NCBI GenBank assembly: GCA_946894095.1
Contig: OX335651.1
Location: 19,614,501-19,678,500 of the forward strand
From: Incurvaria masculella
Lineage: Eukaryota; Arthropoda; Insecta; Lepidoptera; Incurvariidae
Direction of reading: 5' to 3'
DNA length: 64,000 bases
Under the pieces are notes generated by a model, which worked only from the letters and a program-made list of their open reading frames with translations, ran no database searches and was not told the origin of the DNA. This document shows, piece after piece, positions 51,545-60,566 of the stretch (the first letter of the stretch is position 1; each line of letters begins with the position of its first letter). The translations under genes were made by a program, and so were the position numbers.

Positions 51545-52119
51545 GTTACAGTTCCTAAGTAGACTAATATTCCCACAATATTCTCTCTGAAAGTGCTGCA
51601 CATGTCCCTCCCGCTCCCCCCTCCCCTCCCACTCTTGCCGGATGACAAATGTTGCGGGACATCCCCCCTACACGTATTATTATGCAGGCACTCGTTAAAA
51701 TGTCTCGTATGATACTTTCATTTCGCAATTCATCTTTTAGCATTTTCGCCGAAATGCTTTTCGGAAATGGATATATATTTTTTTTCCGTCGAAGCGTTGG
51801 AGAAAAAAGATCATCAGCGCTTTTGAATGGATTCCGGCACTCGTGAGCTGAAAATTTAAAAGCTGAATTAAAATACATGTCTTACCATTGACGTGGTTGT
51901 AAATAAATATTCATATATGTGGAAAAAATCTCCACTTGCAATGGCGCCCAGCATACATACCTACTCAGTATTACTAGTTAACCTGAACATCCTCATAGTC
52001 TTACCATGGTTTGTCCCTTTCTATCAAATATGAAAGTGCATGTCAATGTAAAGGACAAAACATAGGATATTCGTAGGATGTTCTGTGTTTATCATTAACA
52101 CTGAGTGACTATAGGCCTG
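51545..52119. other. Unclassified
   Basis: Frames of 104 and 65 codons on opposite strands (51564-51878, 51649-51846) overlap and lack domains. Confidence 0.4.
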
Positions 52120-52202
52120 TACTAGTTAGTTAGAGTATAATGCAAGGCTCAAAGTTCAAATCCCTTCCCGTTCATGCACCACTTTCTTCTTCGCTGTGTG
52201 TT

Positions 52203-52285
52203 TTGTTTGGCTAATGTTAAAATATGACAAATCCGATTGCAGTTTAATGTCTATGAATGATAAATAAACAATACAATTCAATACA
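52203..52285 (+). mobile_element. Retroposon 3' end nested in SINE
   Basis: AATATGACAAATCCGATTGC and TGATAAATAAACAATACAATTC match the 3' ends at 19805 and 43996 (opposite strand). Confidence 0.65.
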
Positions 52286-52504
52286 CTCTCTTTATCTTTC
52301 TCAGTTGGATGAGTGCATTTCGTTACGAATGCGAGCTGATCGGAATCCATGTAAAACGGTGGGTCACCTTCCCCTACTAGGTAGTAGGGTTGAGCCCGCC
52401 CTGGTATTGGTAACATCGCATTGGATGAAAAGATGGTCGAAGCGGTAATGAAAAAAAAATCGCGTTTTTCATCCAGTTCAATGTAGCCGTGCTCATAAAG
52501 GGAA

Positions 52505-52526
52505 GGTTAGGTTAGGTTAGGTTAGG
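52505..52526. repeat. Short telomere-type array (TTAGG)
   Basis: GGTTAGGTTAGGTTAGG, about four units, at GGGAAGG of the SINE body. Confidence 0.9.
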
Positions 52527-53110
52527 CCGAGAGGCATTGAGTCTACTTCCTTCTGGAATGCGGTGGTTGTGGTTTTAGCCATCAATGACCAGTCCCTTAA
52601 AAAAAACAGCAAGTGGGCATAGACAATAAGAGTCACGAGTCGTCGCGTTGGAAGGTGGTGCTGGAAGCCATTCAATGCATGGATAATACCTGTTTTATTA
52701 CCTTCCACACTGTGGAAACATAATATAAATAGTAAAAAAACATAAAAGATGTCAATAATGTTAAAATCCCGCCCTAGTATGGTACCATCGCATTGAATTA
52801 ACGATGGTCGAAGCGGCAATGAAAATTGTCCGTGTTTTTCATCCAGTTTAATGTATCCGATCAATATAAGGAATGTCCTGTCATGGCCCCTAGTTAAGGT
52901 GGGCCCGTAAGCATCAGAAAATTTCGCCTCCCATACAAACGTAGTTTACTAATAATTTGAAAACCACTCTTCCAACTTACTTGATATTTGGTATCTAATA
53001 TTAGACTACAAATATCTTTGTCTTTGTTTTTTCGGTAAATGTATTCTGGGTCAAACCACAGAGAAAACAAAGTTCGTGTGAAGATTTTCTTATTGCCTTA
53101 ACTTCATTCG

Positions 53111-53773
53111 CATATGCAAAGGCGAGCTACTAAATAAATAATCGACACTTCGACTACTAAATAATACTAATGTTTTTTTTAGTGGATCATAACATTTTTG
53201 TGTTCTTATTTTTGATACATTAATACATAGGATTAAGTGTGTTTTACTGTTTTATTTTTGGTTTTGAATTTTACTTGTGTCTATATATATATCTTAAAAA
53301 TATTGTCACACCGTTGTAAACACCTAAGATATCTGCAAACATTATAAGGCGACTAGGCGGTGACGGAAGACCAGCGGCTGGAGGGACCTGCCCATCCAGG
53401 ACTTTGCTGAGCCATAGCCTTTCTACGAATTACATAGGTAGTAGCACCATATATTTTTTCCCTCCAAGCTGTATGTGACCTGGGGGTCTATTCAGAGTAA
53501 GAGTGAGTTCGAATTCGCAACTAAATATCAACTCACTTTTTTAAATAGTTAATGTTTCCACACTTCTAGAACATCATTACAGTTAGGTAAAAATCTGGTT
53601 TGCCCCGTAAATACGTCGGAAGTATAAATAACGGTTCCGTTATTTAAATAATAATATATTTCCCAGCTATTTTTAGGTTAACTCACTCCCGAACTCGAAC
53701 TCACTCTTGCTCTGAATGGACCCCCTGTTAGAATGTGTAATTTCGTAAATAAATTATTATTATTATTATTATT
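53111..53773 (+). mobile_element. Retroposon with ATT tail, inside MITE A6
   Basis: Ends GTGTAATTTCGTAAATAAATT and an ATT repeat. The target word ATTCG stands on both sides (53106-53110; about 53771-53775). The middle reads CATTATAAGGCGACTAGGC and GACCTGCCCATCCAGGAC, sequence of a kind often seen in lepidopteran LINE untranslated regions. Confidence 0.65.
53482..53725. mobile_element. MITE C, copy C1 (244 bp), innermost level
   Basis: Ends GGGGGTCTATTCAGAGTAAG and CTTGCTCTGAATGGACCCCC are inverted; the repeat extends into AGTGAGTTCGAATTCG / CGAACTCGAACTCACT. Other copies at 57115-57440 and 60475-60566. Confidence 0.8.
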
Positions 53774-53993
53774 CGGTTTGGTTTTTTAAAAAAAAAACAA
53801 AAGCGTGCAGACACGGATATTTACCTCATAATAGATATAAAATATCAATTTAATATCGGAAATAGCGGTTTCCAAATTATTAGTAAACTACGTTTGTATG
53901 GGGAGCATAGCTTACGGGCCTTTCTTAACATGTGGTGTATTAGGCTAATATTTGACGGTCAGTTTGGTATAAGCTATGTCCAGTTACACTAGA

Positions 53994-55068
53994 TTCCTAT
54001 CAAAACGATGAAAGGTTTAAAGACAATTTATTTGCATTGTAAAAAAACTAGTTTTTTTTAGTTTCGCTCGGAGTTTTCTGAATTGTTGTTTCTAATCAGG
54101 TTTTTTTTACAAATTGTTTTAATAGACTGGTTTTCACTGTTGGGCCAGGAAAATAAGTAAACCTCGCTGACCTTGTGCTTTTACGTCTTGAAAACTAGTT
54201 TGCGTCCAATAACAGAGTGGATAGGGCGCCGGAGGAGAGAGGGGTGGGAGGGGCGAGGTCGCGGGGCGGAAGGCTTAAGATTCGCGAAGCCTTCAGACAC
54301 GTAAACCGTTGAAGGGCGCCAATATAAATGTCACACGGCCTTTGTGATGGCTGAGGGGTGGCCTGTAGTGAGGGCTGGCGTCTTATCTGATCGCTTTCCG
54401 AGTGCCGCCTTGGAGGACGCGATTCTCTCGCATCTTTTGGGTTTCTGTAAAGGTTCCTATAGTTTTTTTGTACATATTTGTAGGTTTTATAACGAGGTTG
54501 TCCTCTGGGGCCTTTAAATGATTAAGGGTCGATTTTTTAATCCTCAGATAGTACTTATCGGACTGATAGTACAAATTCACGTTTGTCAAAAAGCGGCTAG
54601 TAATTGCCGGAGATTTATATCTTGTATCACAATTATCTGACTATAATTTTACTAATAAACATATGGACTTACTATACCAGTTGGATAAGCAGAAGCGAAA
54701 ACAAATCTGTCGAATAGTTATCTGCCTGTTTATCAGACTATTGAAAAATCAGTCCTAAATCACAAAACATTTGTATAAGATACGCGACCTGCTAAGATCC
54801 TAAATTGTCTACCATTTCCGTCCCATTGCCCACTTGGTAATATCTTTAATTATATTTTGTATCATCGATTTTCTAAACTACAAATTCCCGGAACTTATTG
54901 ATCATAGTGTATACCACTATATGATACCGTCATCGTGTATAATAATAATTTATATTTAGAAAAAAAGCAACCATTTAGGTACAACAAGTACGGAAGTATT
55001 CAAAATATTTTAAGGTTGTTCCGAAAGTGTCCAAGAGCCCTTGCGAAGTTTCTTAAATGCAACACTCA
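53994..55068. other. Unclassified
   Basis: No shared repeat. 54215-54290 is GC-rich. 68-codon minus frame at 54383-54589 lacks a domain. Confidence 0.4.
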
Positions 55069-55227
55069 GGGCCGAGTGCACGAAAGAACAAAAAATCAAA
55101 ATCAACGTCAAAGTATGATTAAACACGTCACTTTGTGTGGACAGTATGGTAGGAACTCTATGCTGTTCACTAAAAGTGATGTGTTTAAGCATTGATTAAC
55201 ATAGCCGTTTCTTCGTGCAACCGGGGC
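55069..55227 (+). mobile_element. MITE TNA-D, copy D3 (159 bp)
   Basis: TCA at 55066-55068 and 55228-55230. Starts GGGCCGAGTGCACGAAAG, ends CTTCGTGCAACCGGGGC. Confidence 0.85.
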
Positions 55228-55617
55228 TCAGTCATTTATTTATGTTTAATTTATAAACATAAAATAGAACCAAAACATTTTTTAGAAGTTCAGAATTATT
55301 TATTTTGTTGTCTTCTGGAACTGACAACGCCATTAACGGTGCAACACCTCTGATGGCTATTAAAAGAAAACAAATTTCTAAAATTCCGAAAATAGTTACA
55401 ATAAAATTCACACTCATAATTAATTAGTGCCTCAAATTAGATAACTTTTTTGTGTTATCGAAATAATCTTGTGAAGTACGATATTAGGTCTTTCCTTTCT
55501 TGGTAGTTATATTTTAGCAAACATAATTGAATATTTATAAAAAATCTAAATATATAATTAATTAAAATTTAATTGCATACAATTTTACGAAGCAACAATT
55601 TCTTGTTCTCAACTTTT
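55228..55617. other. AT-rich stretch, nothing recognised
   Basis: No gene seen. Confidence 0.4.
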
Positions 55618-55940
55618 GGGACGATGGCGCCATCTAGCCGCTGTTGAAGAACTAGCTAGTTATGCAGTCTTACAATTTAATTAATTTTTCATCCGTTGTA
55701 GTACATGTACATCATATACTAATAGTTGGATTGTTTTTATTTTTATTTTTACCCATGCTTTGACATAAGAGCAATTGGTTTGCTCACGAATATTTTGATT
55801 ATTTGTCGCCAAGCCGAGCACATCGGCAAAGATGACATTTCAGATGGTTCGTGCGCACTGAGGTTCAGCTACTTGCCGCTAGGTGGCGCTTAACAAACTT
55901 GTGTGGAGGTGTTCTTTACAGTTTGTAGATGGCGCTAGTG
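55618..55940. promoter_or_regulatory. Cluster of CTCF-like motifs (AGRTGGCGC)
   Basis: GATGGCGCCATCTAG (55623; two motifs back to back), TAGGTGGCGCTTAAC (55880) and TAGATGGCGCTAGTG (55926) match the insect CTCF core AGRTGGCGC as I know it. Single motifs occur elsewhere (22947, 24831, 27195, 51354), but only here do several fall within about 320 bases. Insulator function is inference. Confidence 0.35.
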
Positions 55941-56211
55941 CAATTTTTACGATTTTTTTAAGGGAATGCATGCTGCGATTGGGGGATAGGAAAAAACATC
56001 ACCCCCCCCCCCTCCCCACGATGGGGGTTATGTTATTTTTTTAACAAATTTTGGGCGTAAATCATAAAAAATTAGGGAATGTTCAATATCAGCTCGTAGC
56101 AAAAATACTCTTGGATGCTACGGGGTCAGAAGAAACAATGTGATTGCAAGGAAAAAAGAAAACAGGATTTGCAAAAAAAAATACCAGATGTATTTTATAG
56201 TCTTTGCTAAG

Positions 56212-56218
56212 AAAAAAA
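56212..56218 (-). terminator. Pol III terminator of tRNA-His
   Basis: Seven A on the plus strand, i.e. seven T on the tRNA strand, 28 bases past the end of the tRNA. Confidence 0.8.
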
Positions 56219-56246
56219 GTAACTCCGCCATGACAGTGTTATTCAC

Positions 56247-56318
56247 TGCCGTGACCAGGATTCGAACCTGGGTTACTACGGCCACAACGTAGGGTCCTAA
56301 CCACTAGACGATCACGGC
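56247..56318 (-). tRNA. tRNA-His (anticodon GTG)
   Basis: On the minus strand the sequence folds as a complete tRNA. The acceptor stem GCCGTGA pairs with TCACGGC, followed by discriminator A. The D arm holds GTCTAGTGGTTAGGAC. The anticodon stem CTACG pairs with CGTAG around loop TTGTGGC, giving anticodon GTG. The T arm CCTGGT/ACCAGG region includes B box GGTTCGAATCC. No CCA is encoded, as usual in eukaryotes, and the extra 5' G of tRNA-His would be added after transcription. From memory, the Drosophila gene has CCACG/CGTGG in the anticodon stem; here one pair is changed on both sides, so pairing is kept. Unlike the SINE heads it has a full acceptor stem and a T-run terminator. There is no intron. 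The short frame over it on the same strand is not coding. Confidence 0.95.
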
Positions 56319-56570
56319 TATTGGAGATGTGATATAGGCTCGCGAAAAAGGCGCTCGGTCTCTCGTGTACTATATGTTGGTAGGAATCGTTTGATACATT
56401 TGTAAAAATATATTTGTGCAAACGTAATGAATTGTTATCGCAGACCGGTAGGAAAAAAAAAATACGTTGCAGATAATCGCGGTGTTGCAAAAGACAAGAA
56501 CATAACTACTGGAAAAAAAAACGAAAGGTACTAATGTATTTATAACCTGCATAAAAAATCTAAAAATAAC
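56319..56570. other. Unclassified AT-rich
   Basis: Upstream of the tRNA on its own strand; nothing recognised. Confidence 0.4.
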
Positions 56571-56722
56571 TAGCTGCGGTGTACTCGGCTCCGCTTGAGT
56601 CAAAGTCATTTTGAAGGGGTGTCGTTGTCCTGCGTCTCCAGATTTTTTTCGCGGCGAGAATTTGAACCCAGCCCTGCGGTGCGCTAGGCAAGTCCCCGCG
56701 CCACTAGGCTACGAGCCGCATT
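56571..56722. mobile_element. CTAGCTG-start scrap followed by a SINE head (minus)
   Basis: ACTAGCTGCGGTGTACTCGG opens a retroposon scrap as at 5181. From about 56648 the reverse complement shows a SINE head: CTCGTAGCCTAGTGGCGCGG and GGGTTCAAATTC. Confidence 0.65.
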
Positions 56723-56739
56723 CGAACGGCTCATTCATC

Positions 56740-57000
56740 CACCCTGCGCGACATACGGACCTCCTTGACGTGCGTGTATTCGTAAGTGTGCGACCCTCTT
56801 GCGTTTATTGTCTCGATCCACGGCACGGCATTGACCATCGACGCTCGCGGCCGCTGGGGGGCGCGCCACCGCGCATTACGTATTCATACTGTTATTAGCG
56901 TGAAATGGTTAACAAGTTACGTGACATGTTTTCGCATATTGATGGTCTCGTCGCGTCAATGGCCAGCGGGGGGCCGTTGCTGTTTGCTTGATTGACTGGG
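56740..57000. other. GC-rich patch
   Basis: GCGGCCGCTGGGGGGCGCGCC and GGCCAGCGGGGGGCC are striking G-rich words; the first resembles a vertebrate-type CTCF core. Nothing else recognised. Confidence 0.35.
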
Positions 57001-57114
57001 TGGTGTCAAAGTTAATTAATACTGTTGTGGTGTTTTTGGGACTAGTCATGCTCATATGGCTGGCTATTTGTGCTAATGGATTAAATATTTAAATAATTTT
57101 GGTAATAGGTACCC

Positions 57115-57440
57115 GGGTGCCCATTCAGGTAAGAGTGAGTTAGAATGAGTCGCTAAATATCAACCCACTTTTTTAAATAGTTCAAGTTTCCACACTTCTT
57201 GAACATCATTTTAGTTTGGTAAGAATTTGGTTTGTCCCATAACTCACTCCCGAACTGAGGGTCGAGTGCACGAAAGAACAAAAAATCAAAATCAACGTCA
57301 AAGTATGATCAAACACGTCACTTTGTGTGGACAGTATGGAAGGAACTCTATGCGGTTCACTAAAAGTGACGTGTTGGAACATTGATTAACTCAGCCGTTT
57401 CTTCGTGCAACCGGGGCTTACTCTTATCTGAATGCCCCCC
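57115..57440. mobile_element. MITE C, copy C2, split by D4
   Basis: Left GGGTGCCCATTCAGGTAAG, right CTCTTATCTGAATGCCCCCC. The D4 element sits near the right arm. Confidence 0.75.
57259..57417 (+). mobile_element. MITE TNA-D, copy D4 (159 bp), nested in C2
   Basis: Left TGA (57256-57258), right TTA (57418-57420). Starts GGGTCGAGTGCACGAAAG, ends CTTCGTGCAACCGGGGC. Very close to D3. Confidence 0.85.
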
Positions 57441-57444
57441 CCCC

Positions 57445-57624
57445 TGGAGGGCTTCCATGGTAAATTTTACTCGCCAGGTGAACTAGCAAGTGAGTTGAAA
57501 CTAAACTAAGCTGACGTTTAGATGAGTTTCTTACCATTTAACTGTCAAATTGAAATCATGTAATCTTGAGGGCTGGGCAGATAGCATAATGGGTTATTCG
57601 GCCCAGTGAACTGAAATTTAACAG
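57445..57624. other. Unclassified
   Basis: Nothing recognised. Confidence 0.4.
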
Positions 57625-57628
57625 TTAA

Positions 57629-58170
57629 GGTGGCCCATCCCGCTCATCTCCCCATACAAAAGGGGAAAGAAGATCACGCCCATATTTCTTGTGAGAGATC
57701 CAAAATTTTGCTCAAAATTGCTTTTTTTGATCGAACAAGATGTCTGATGACCATTGGCATTGTAAAATTGTATTTGGTTTCTAAATTATAAGGTCCGAAA
57801 GTTTGAATTTTTTGCGCGTTTTATACAATAACTTTCGAGGTGGATTACGCAATGATAAGGTAAGAACATATTAAAAAGATTAGTCATCAGACATAGCTTA
57901 TTTAATCAAGATTTATAATCTATTTGGTTTTTGTTAGATTTTTGACTACAGCGGTCGTGGTTTACTTTTAGCTATAAGTCGTTTTGAAATTAAAATTTTC
58001 GTAAATCTTACCAAATCATACACTATGCACATTGACTTTTTTGTGGACATGTTGCATCTTCCTCATCACGGAACTTGTCTTATTCTTTGAAACAGAGAAG
58101 GTCCCAGAACGCAACAGCACGGTTTTTTACCGTGCCCGCGAATAAGTTAGGCCCGCCGGGTTGGGCCACC
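57629..58170 (+). mobile_element. MITE TTAA-B, copy B4 (542 bp)
   Basis: TTAA at 57625-57628 and 58171-58174. Same length and ends as B1. Confidence 0.9.
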
Positions 58171-58174
58171 TTAA

Positions 58175-58385
58175 GGTTAATTCCGCCCTGCTTGATACCA
58201 GTGCATTGAATGAACGGTGCTCGAAGCTACAATGACCAATGCCCGTGTTTTTCAACCAGTCTAATGTAGTCGTGCATGTGGCCCATCGCAATAAATGCAC
58301 AGTGGTCAAAGCGGCAATGACAATTGTCCATGTTTTACACCCAGTTTAATGTAGCTTGACACTATAAGAAAGGTCGCCAGTTATA
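58175..58385 (+). mobile_element. Two SINE body pieces in tandem
   Basis: 58175-58275: GGTTAATTCCGCCCTGC, GTGCATTGAATGAACG, GAAGCTACAATGACC, AGTCTAATGTAGTCGTGC. 58280-58385 repeats the middle: GGTCAAAGCGGCAATGAC, TGTCCATGTTTTACACCC, AGTTTAATGTAGC. The 60-codon minus frame on it is not a gene. Confidence 0.75.
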
Positions 58386-58389
58386 TAAA

Positions 58390-58705
58390 ATATATTTTAA
58401 AAAAACTTGCTTTACAAGGTAAATTTAAAAATGTTACGGCCGTAGAAGTATTCTATATTAAAATACATTATTTCTTCATCGGCACGCGCAAATTCGTTGC
58501 AAGCTAAAAAATACACTGCTCCGTTTTCGCAAACGCGTCAGAAGAAGTATAGCTTAAAAAATTACGTGCATCTGACATGTTGAGCAGATGATTCGGACGG
58601 TTGTACCCAGTTTCAAAGGAGTCCCTCGGCCGACGTCACGGGAACAGGGCGAAGTGATGACGCCAGGGCGGGTCCGTCCGGCTCCTCACCGGCTCGGACC
58701 ACTTA
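58390..58705. other. Unclassified; GC-rich near 58620-58700
   Basis: No repeat match or gene. Confidence 0.4.
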
Positions 58706-58707
58706 TA

Positions 58708-59265
58708 GACTAGGAGGTCGCAAAAAATGGTAACGATAACGTAAATGGCTGAAACTAGGTTCACAGGGTAAAGACCAACCGTCTGAAGCTAAATATGTCA
58801 GTCTGCCTGTGCCAAGTGGTTGCGTTACGTAGATATTGCGCCTGAAAAAGTAGTTATCGTTACTACAAAAAATTATGAAAAGGTAAATGGCTGCAAATAA
58901 TACAGCATAAAGGTATCAGTAGGTACATACTTACTTAGTAATACCAAAACTGAACAAATCCTTGATTGCATTTCTTAGTTATAGGCGATTTAGGTTACAG
59001 ATATAATTTTACGTATATTTAAGTATTTAATTGAAAAACCGACTGTAAATTGTTGCATAATTATTGGGTATCAATATTCCAAGACCATCAGCATATTCAT
59101 CAGCAGGTACATACCAACTTCTATTTTATATAGCCAATCTAGATAACTCAACCAGTTGGCGCAGGCAGACTGACTTATTTAGCATCGGAGGGTTGGTCTC
59201 TAACATGTGAAACCAGATTCAGCCATTTATCTTATCGTGACCAAAAATGTCGTGACCTCCCGGAA
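58708..59265 (-). mobile_element. MITE TA-F, copy F3 (558 bp)
   Basis: TA at 58706-58707 and 59266-59267. Ends GACTAGGAGGTCGC and GTGACCTCCCGGAA; orientation opposite to F1 and F2. Contains AACCAGTTGGCGCAGGCAG, the intact form of the site where h8 entered F2. Confidence 0.85.
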
Positions 59266-59267
59266 TA

Positions 59268-59504
59268 TTATCAATTCCTTTCCGATCACCCAGATGAATC
59301 GCCTCTCCCCTTCGCCCGTCACGCGAGTGCGCAAATTGTGTTTGTCGCAAACAAGCCGGCTTATTATGTCCCGCCTCTAAGAAGGCCAGTTTGGCCATTG
59401 TCTAAAGCTCCGACGGCGGCATTGTCCGCGAGCCCATTCGTCTCTGACGGTGCCCCGTTGGAAGGCCATCCATTGAGAGCCTCTAATCCACTTTCACGAT
59501 TTTC
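59268..59504. other. GC-rich patch
   Basis: A 69-codon frame (59338-59547) runs into repeat K7. Nothing recognised. Confidence 0.35.
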
Positions 59505-59800
59505 AGGGTTCCGTACCCAAAGGGTGCCAACGGAACCCTATTACTAAGCCTCCGCTGTCCGTCCGTCCGTCTGTCCGTCTGTCACAGGGCTGTATCTCAG
59601 TAACCGTAACAGTTAGACAGCTGAAATTTTCACAGAGTGTGTATTTATTTTGCTGCTATAACAAAAAATAGGTAAAATAAAAAAATAATAAAAATTAAAT
59701 GGGAGTCCCGTAGAAAAAAACGTGATTTTTTTGTGTTAAGTCTTGTACGATGATACGGAACCCTTCGTGTGCGAGTCCGACTCGCACTTGGTCGATTTTT
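59505..59800 (+). mobile_element. Dispersed repeat K, copy K7 (both ends present)
   Basis: GGGTTCCGTACCCAAAGGG, CCGTCCGTCCGTCTGTCC, GGCTGTATCTCAGTAACCG, TGCTGCTATAAC, and GCGAGTCCGACTCGCACTTGG at the end. Confidence 0.8.
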
Positions 59801-60474
59801 TAATGATTCCGTCGTGTTCGTGTTTGCGTCCTGCGCTCGTATTCGCTTCAAATTGGTTTACTATGCTTTGTGCTCATTATTTCGAAATAAGACTTACGCT
59901 GTTACACTGCGGGATTTGTATTTTCGTTTGTAAATCCGTGACTGTCCCATGATGTATTCGTATGAATAATGTTTCGTGTTTGTGTTCTTCTCACGATTGA
60001 TTCGTCCTGCTTGCTGATAGGGTTAACTCTTGTTGACAACCAGCTTTCTCACCCCTTTCGGAATATTTTATATTTGACCTTTGTATTGTAATTCATTAAA
60101 ATTACTTCCGATACATGGCCCATTATATCAGTTTATTTGGCTCGTTATTATTTCTGTTTGTTTTTTTTTTTTAATTTACTACAACATCTACATTGAAGCA
60201 TTGTAATCAGATTTGTAAAATATACAGAAAAATGTTCGGTCTGGTCATTCCCGCTGTAACAGGGTTGCTTCAATTTATATTCCATTGCATTACTTCTAAT
60301 TAATGAGGTAACGGTAATTTCGTATACTTTAAATACGTAAAAATATCAAGTTGTCATATTTTTCTAAATATACTTCTATCTTTATTTCATGCACGCGGTT
60401 ACATGCCACCTGATTTATCTTATAACATAGTTAGAAAAACCACTGGCCTTCGTGTCACAGCCAGCATTAAGGAC
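59801..60474. other. Unclassified, with a Q fragment near 60180-60260
   Basis: CTACAACATCTACATTGAAGC and GTAATCAGATTTGTAAAATA recall 45534-45600. No gene. Confidence 0.4.
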
Positions 60475-60566
60475 ATTCTAGAAGTGTGGAAACATTAACT
60501 ATTTAAAAAAGTGAGTTGATATTTAGTGACGAATTCGAACTCACTGTTTCCCTGAATGGACCCCCT
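60475..60566 (-). mobile_element. MITE C half copy, C3
   Basis: TAGAAGTGTGGAAACATTAAC, AAAAAGTGAGTTGATATTTAG, GAATTCGAACTCACTGTTTCC and CTGAATGGACCCCC match one half of C1. Confidence 0.75.

Larger units (their letters stand above)
52120..52613 (+). mobile_element. tRNA-derived SINE with a nested 3' end and TTAGG array
   Basis: Degraded head with B-box-like AAGTTCAAATCC (52150) and GTTCATGCACCACTTTC, an inserted retroposon 3' end, then TTGGATGAGTGCATTTCG, CGAATGCGAGCTGATC, CCCTACTAGGTAGTAGGG, CAGTTCAATGTAGCCGTGC and the distal part to TTAGCCATCAATGACCAG. The distal body is split by a TTAGG array. Confidence 0.75.
52898..53924 (+). mobile_element. MITE TTAA-A, copy A6, with a retroposon inside
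   Basis: TTAA at 52894-52897 and 53925-53928. Left GGTGGGCCCGTAAGCATC, right GGGAGCATAGCTTACGGGCC. Interrupted at CTTCATTCGG by a 660-bp insert. Confidence 0.85.
52765..53993 (+). mobile_element. SINE body split by MITE A6 (outermost level of a nest)
   Basis: Left part 52765-52897 ends GTCATGGCCCCTAGTTAA; right part starts at 53925 with TTAACATGTGGTGTATTAGGC and runs to CAGTTACAC. Joining them over one TTAA gives the continuous SINE body (compare ATGGCACTTAGTTCCCATGTG at 3331). Confidence 0.85.
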
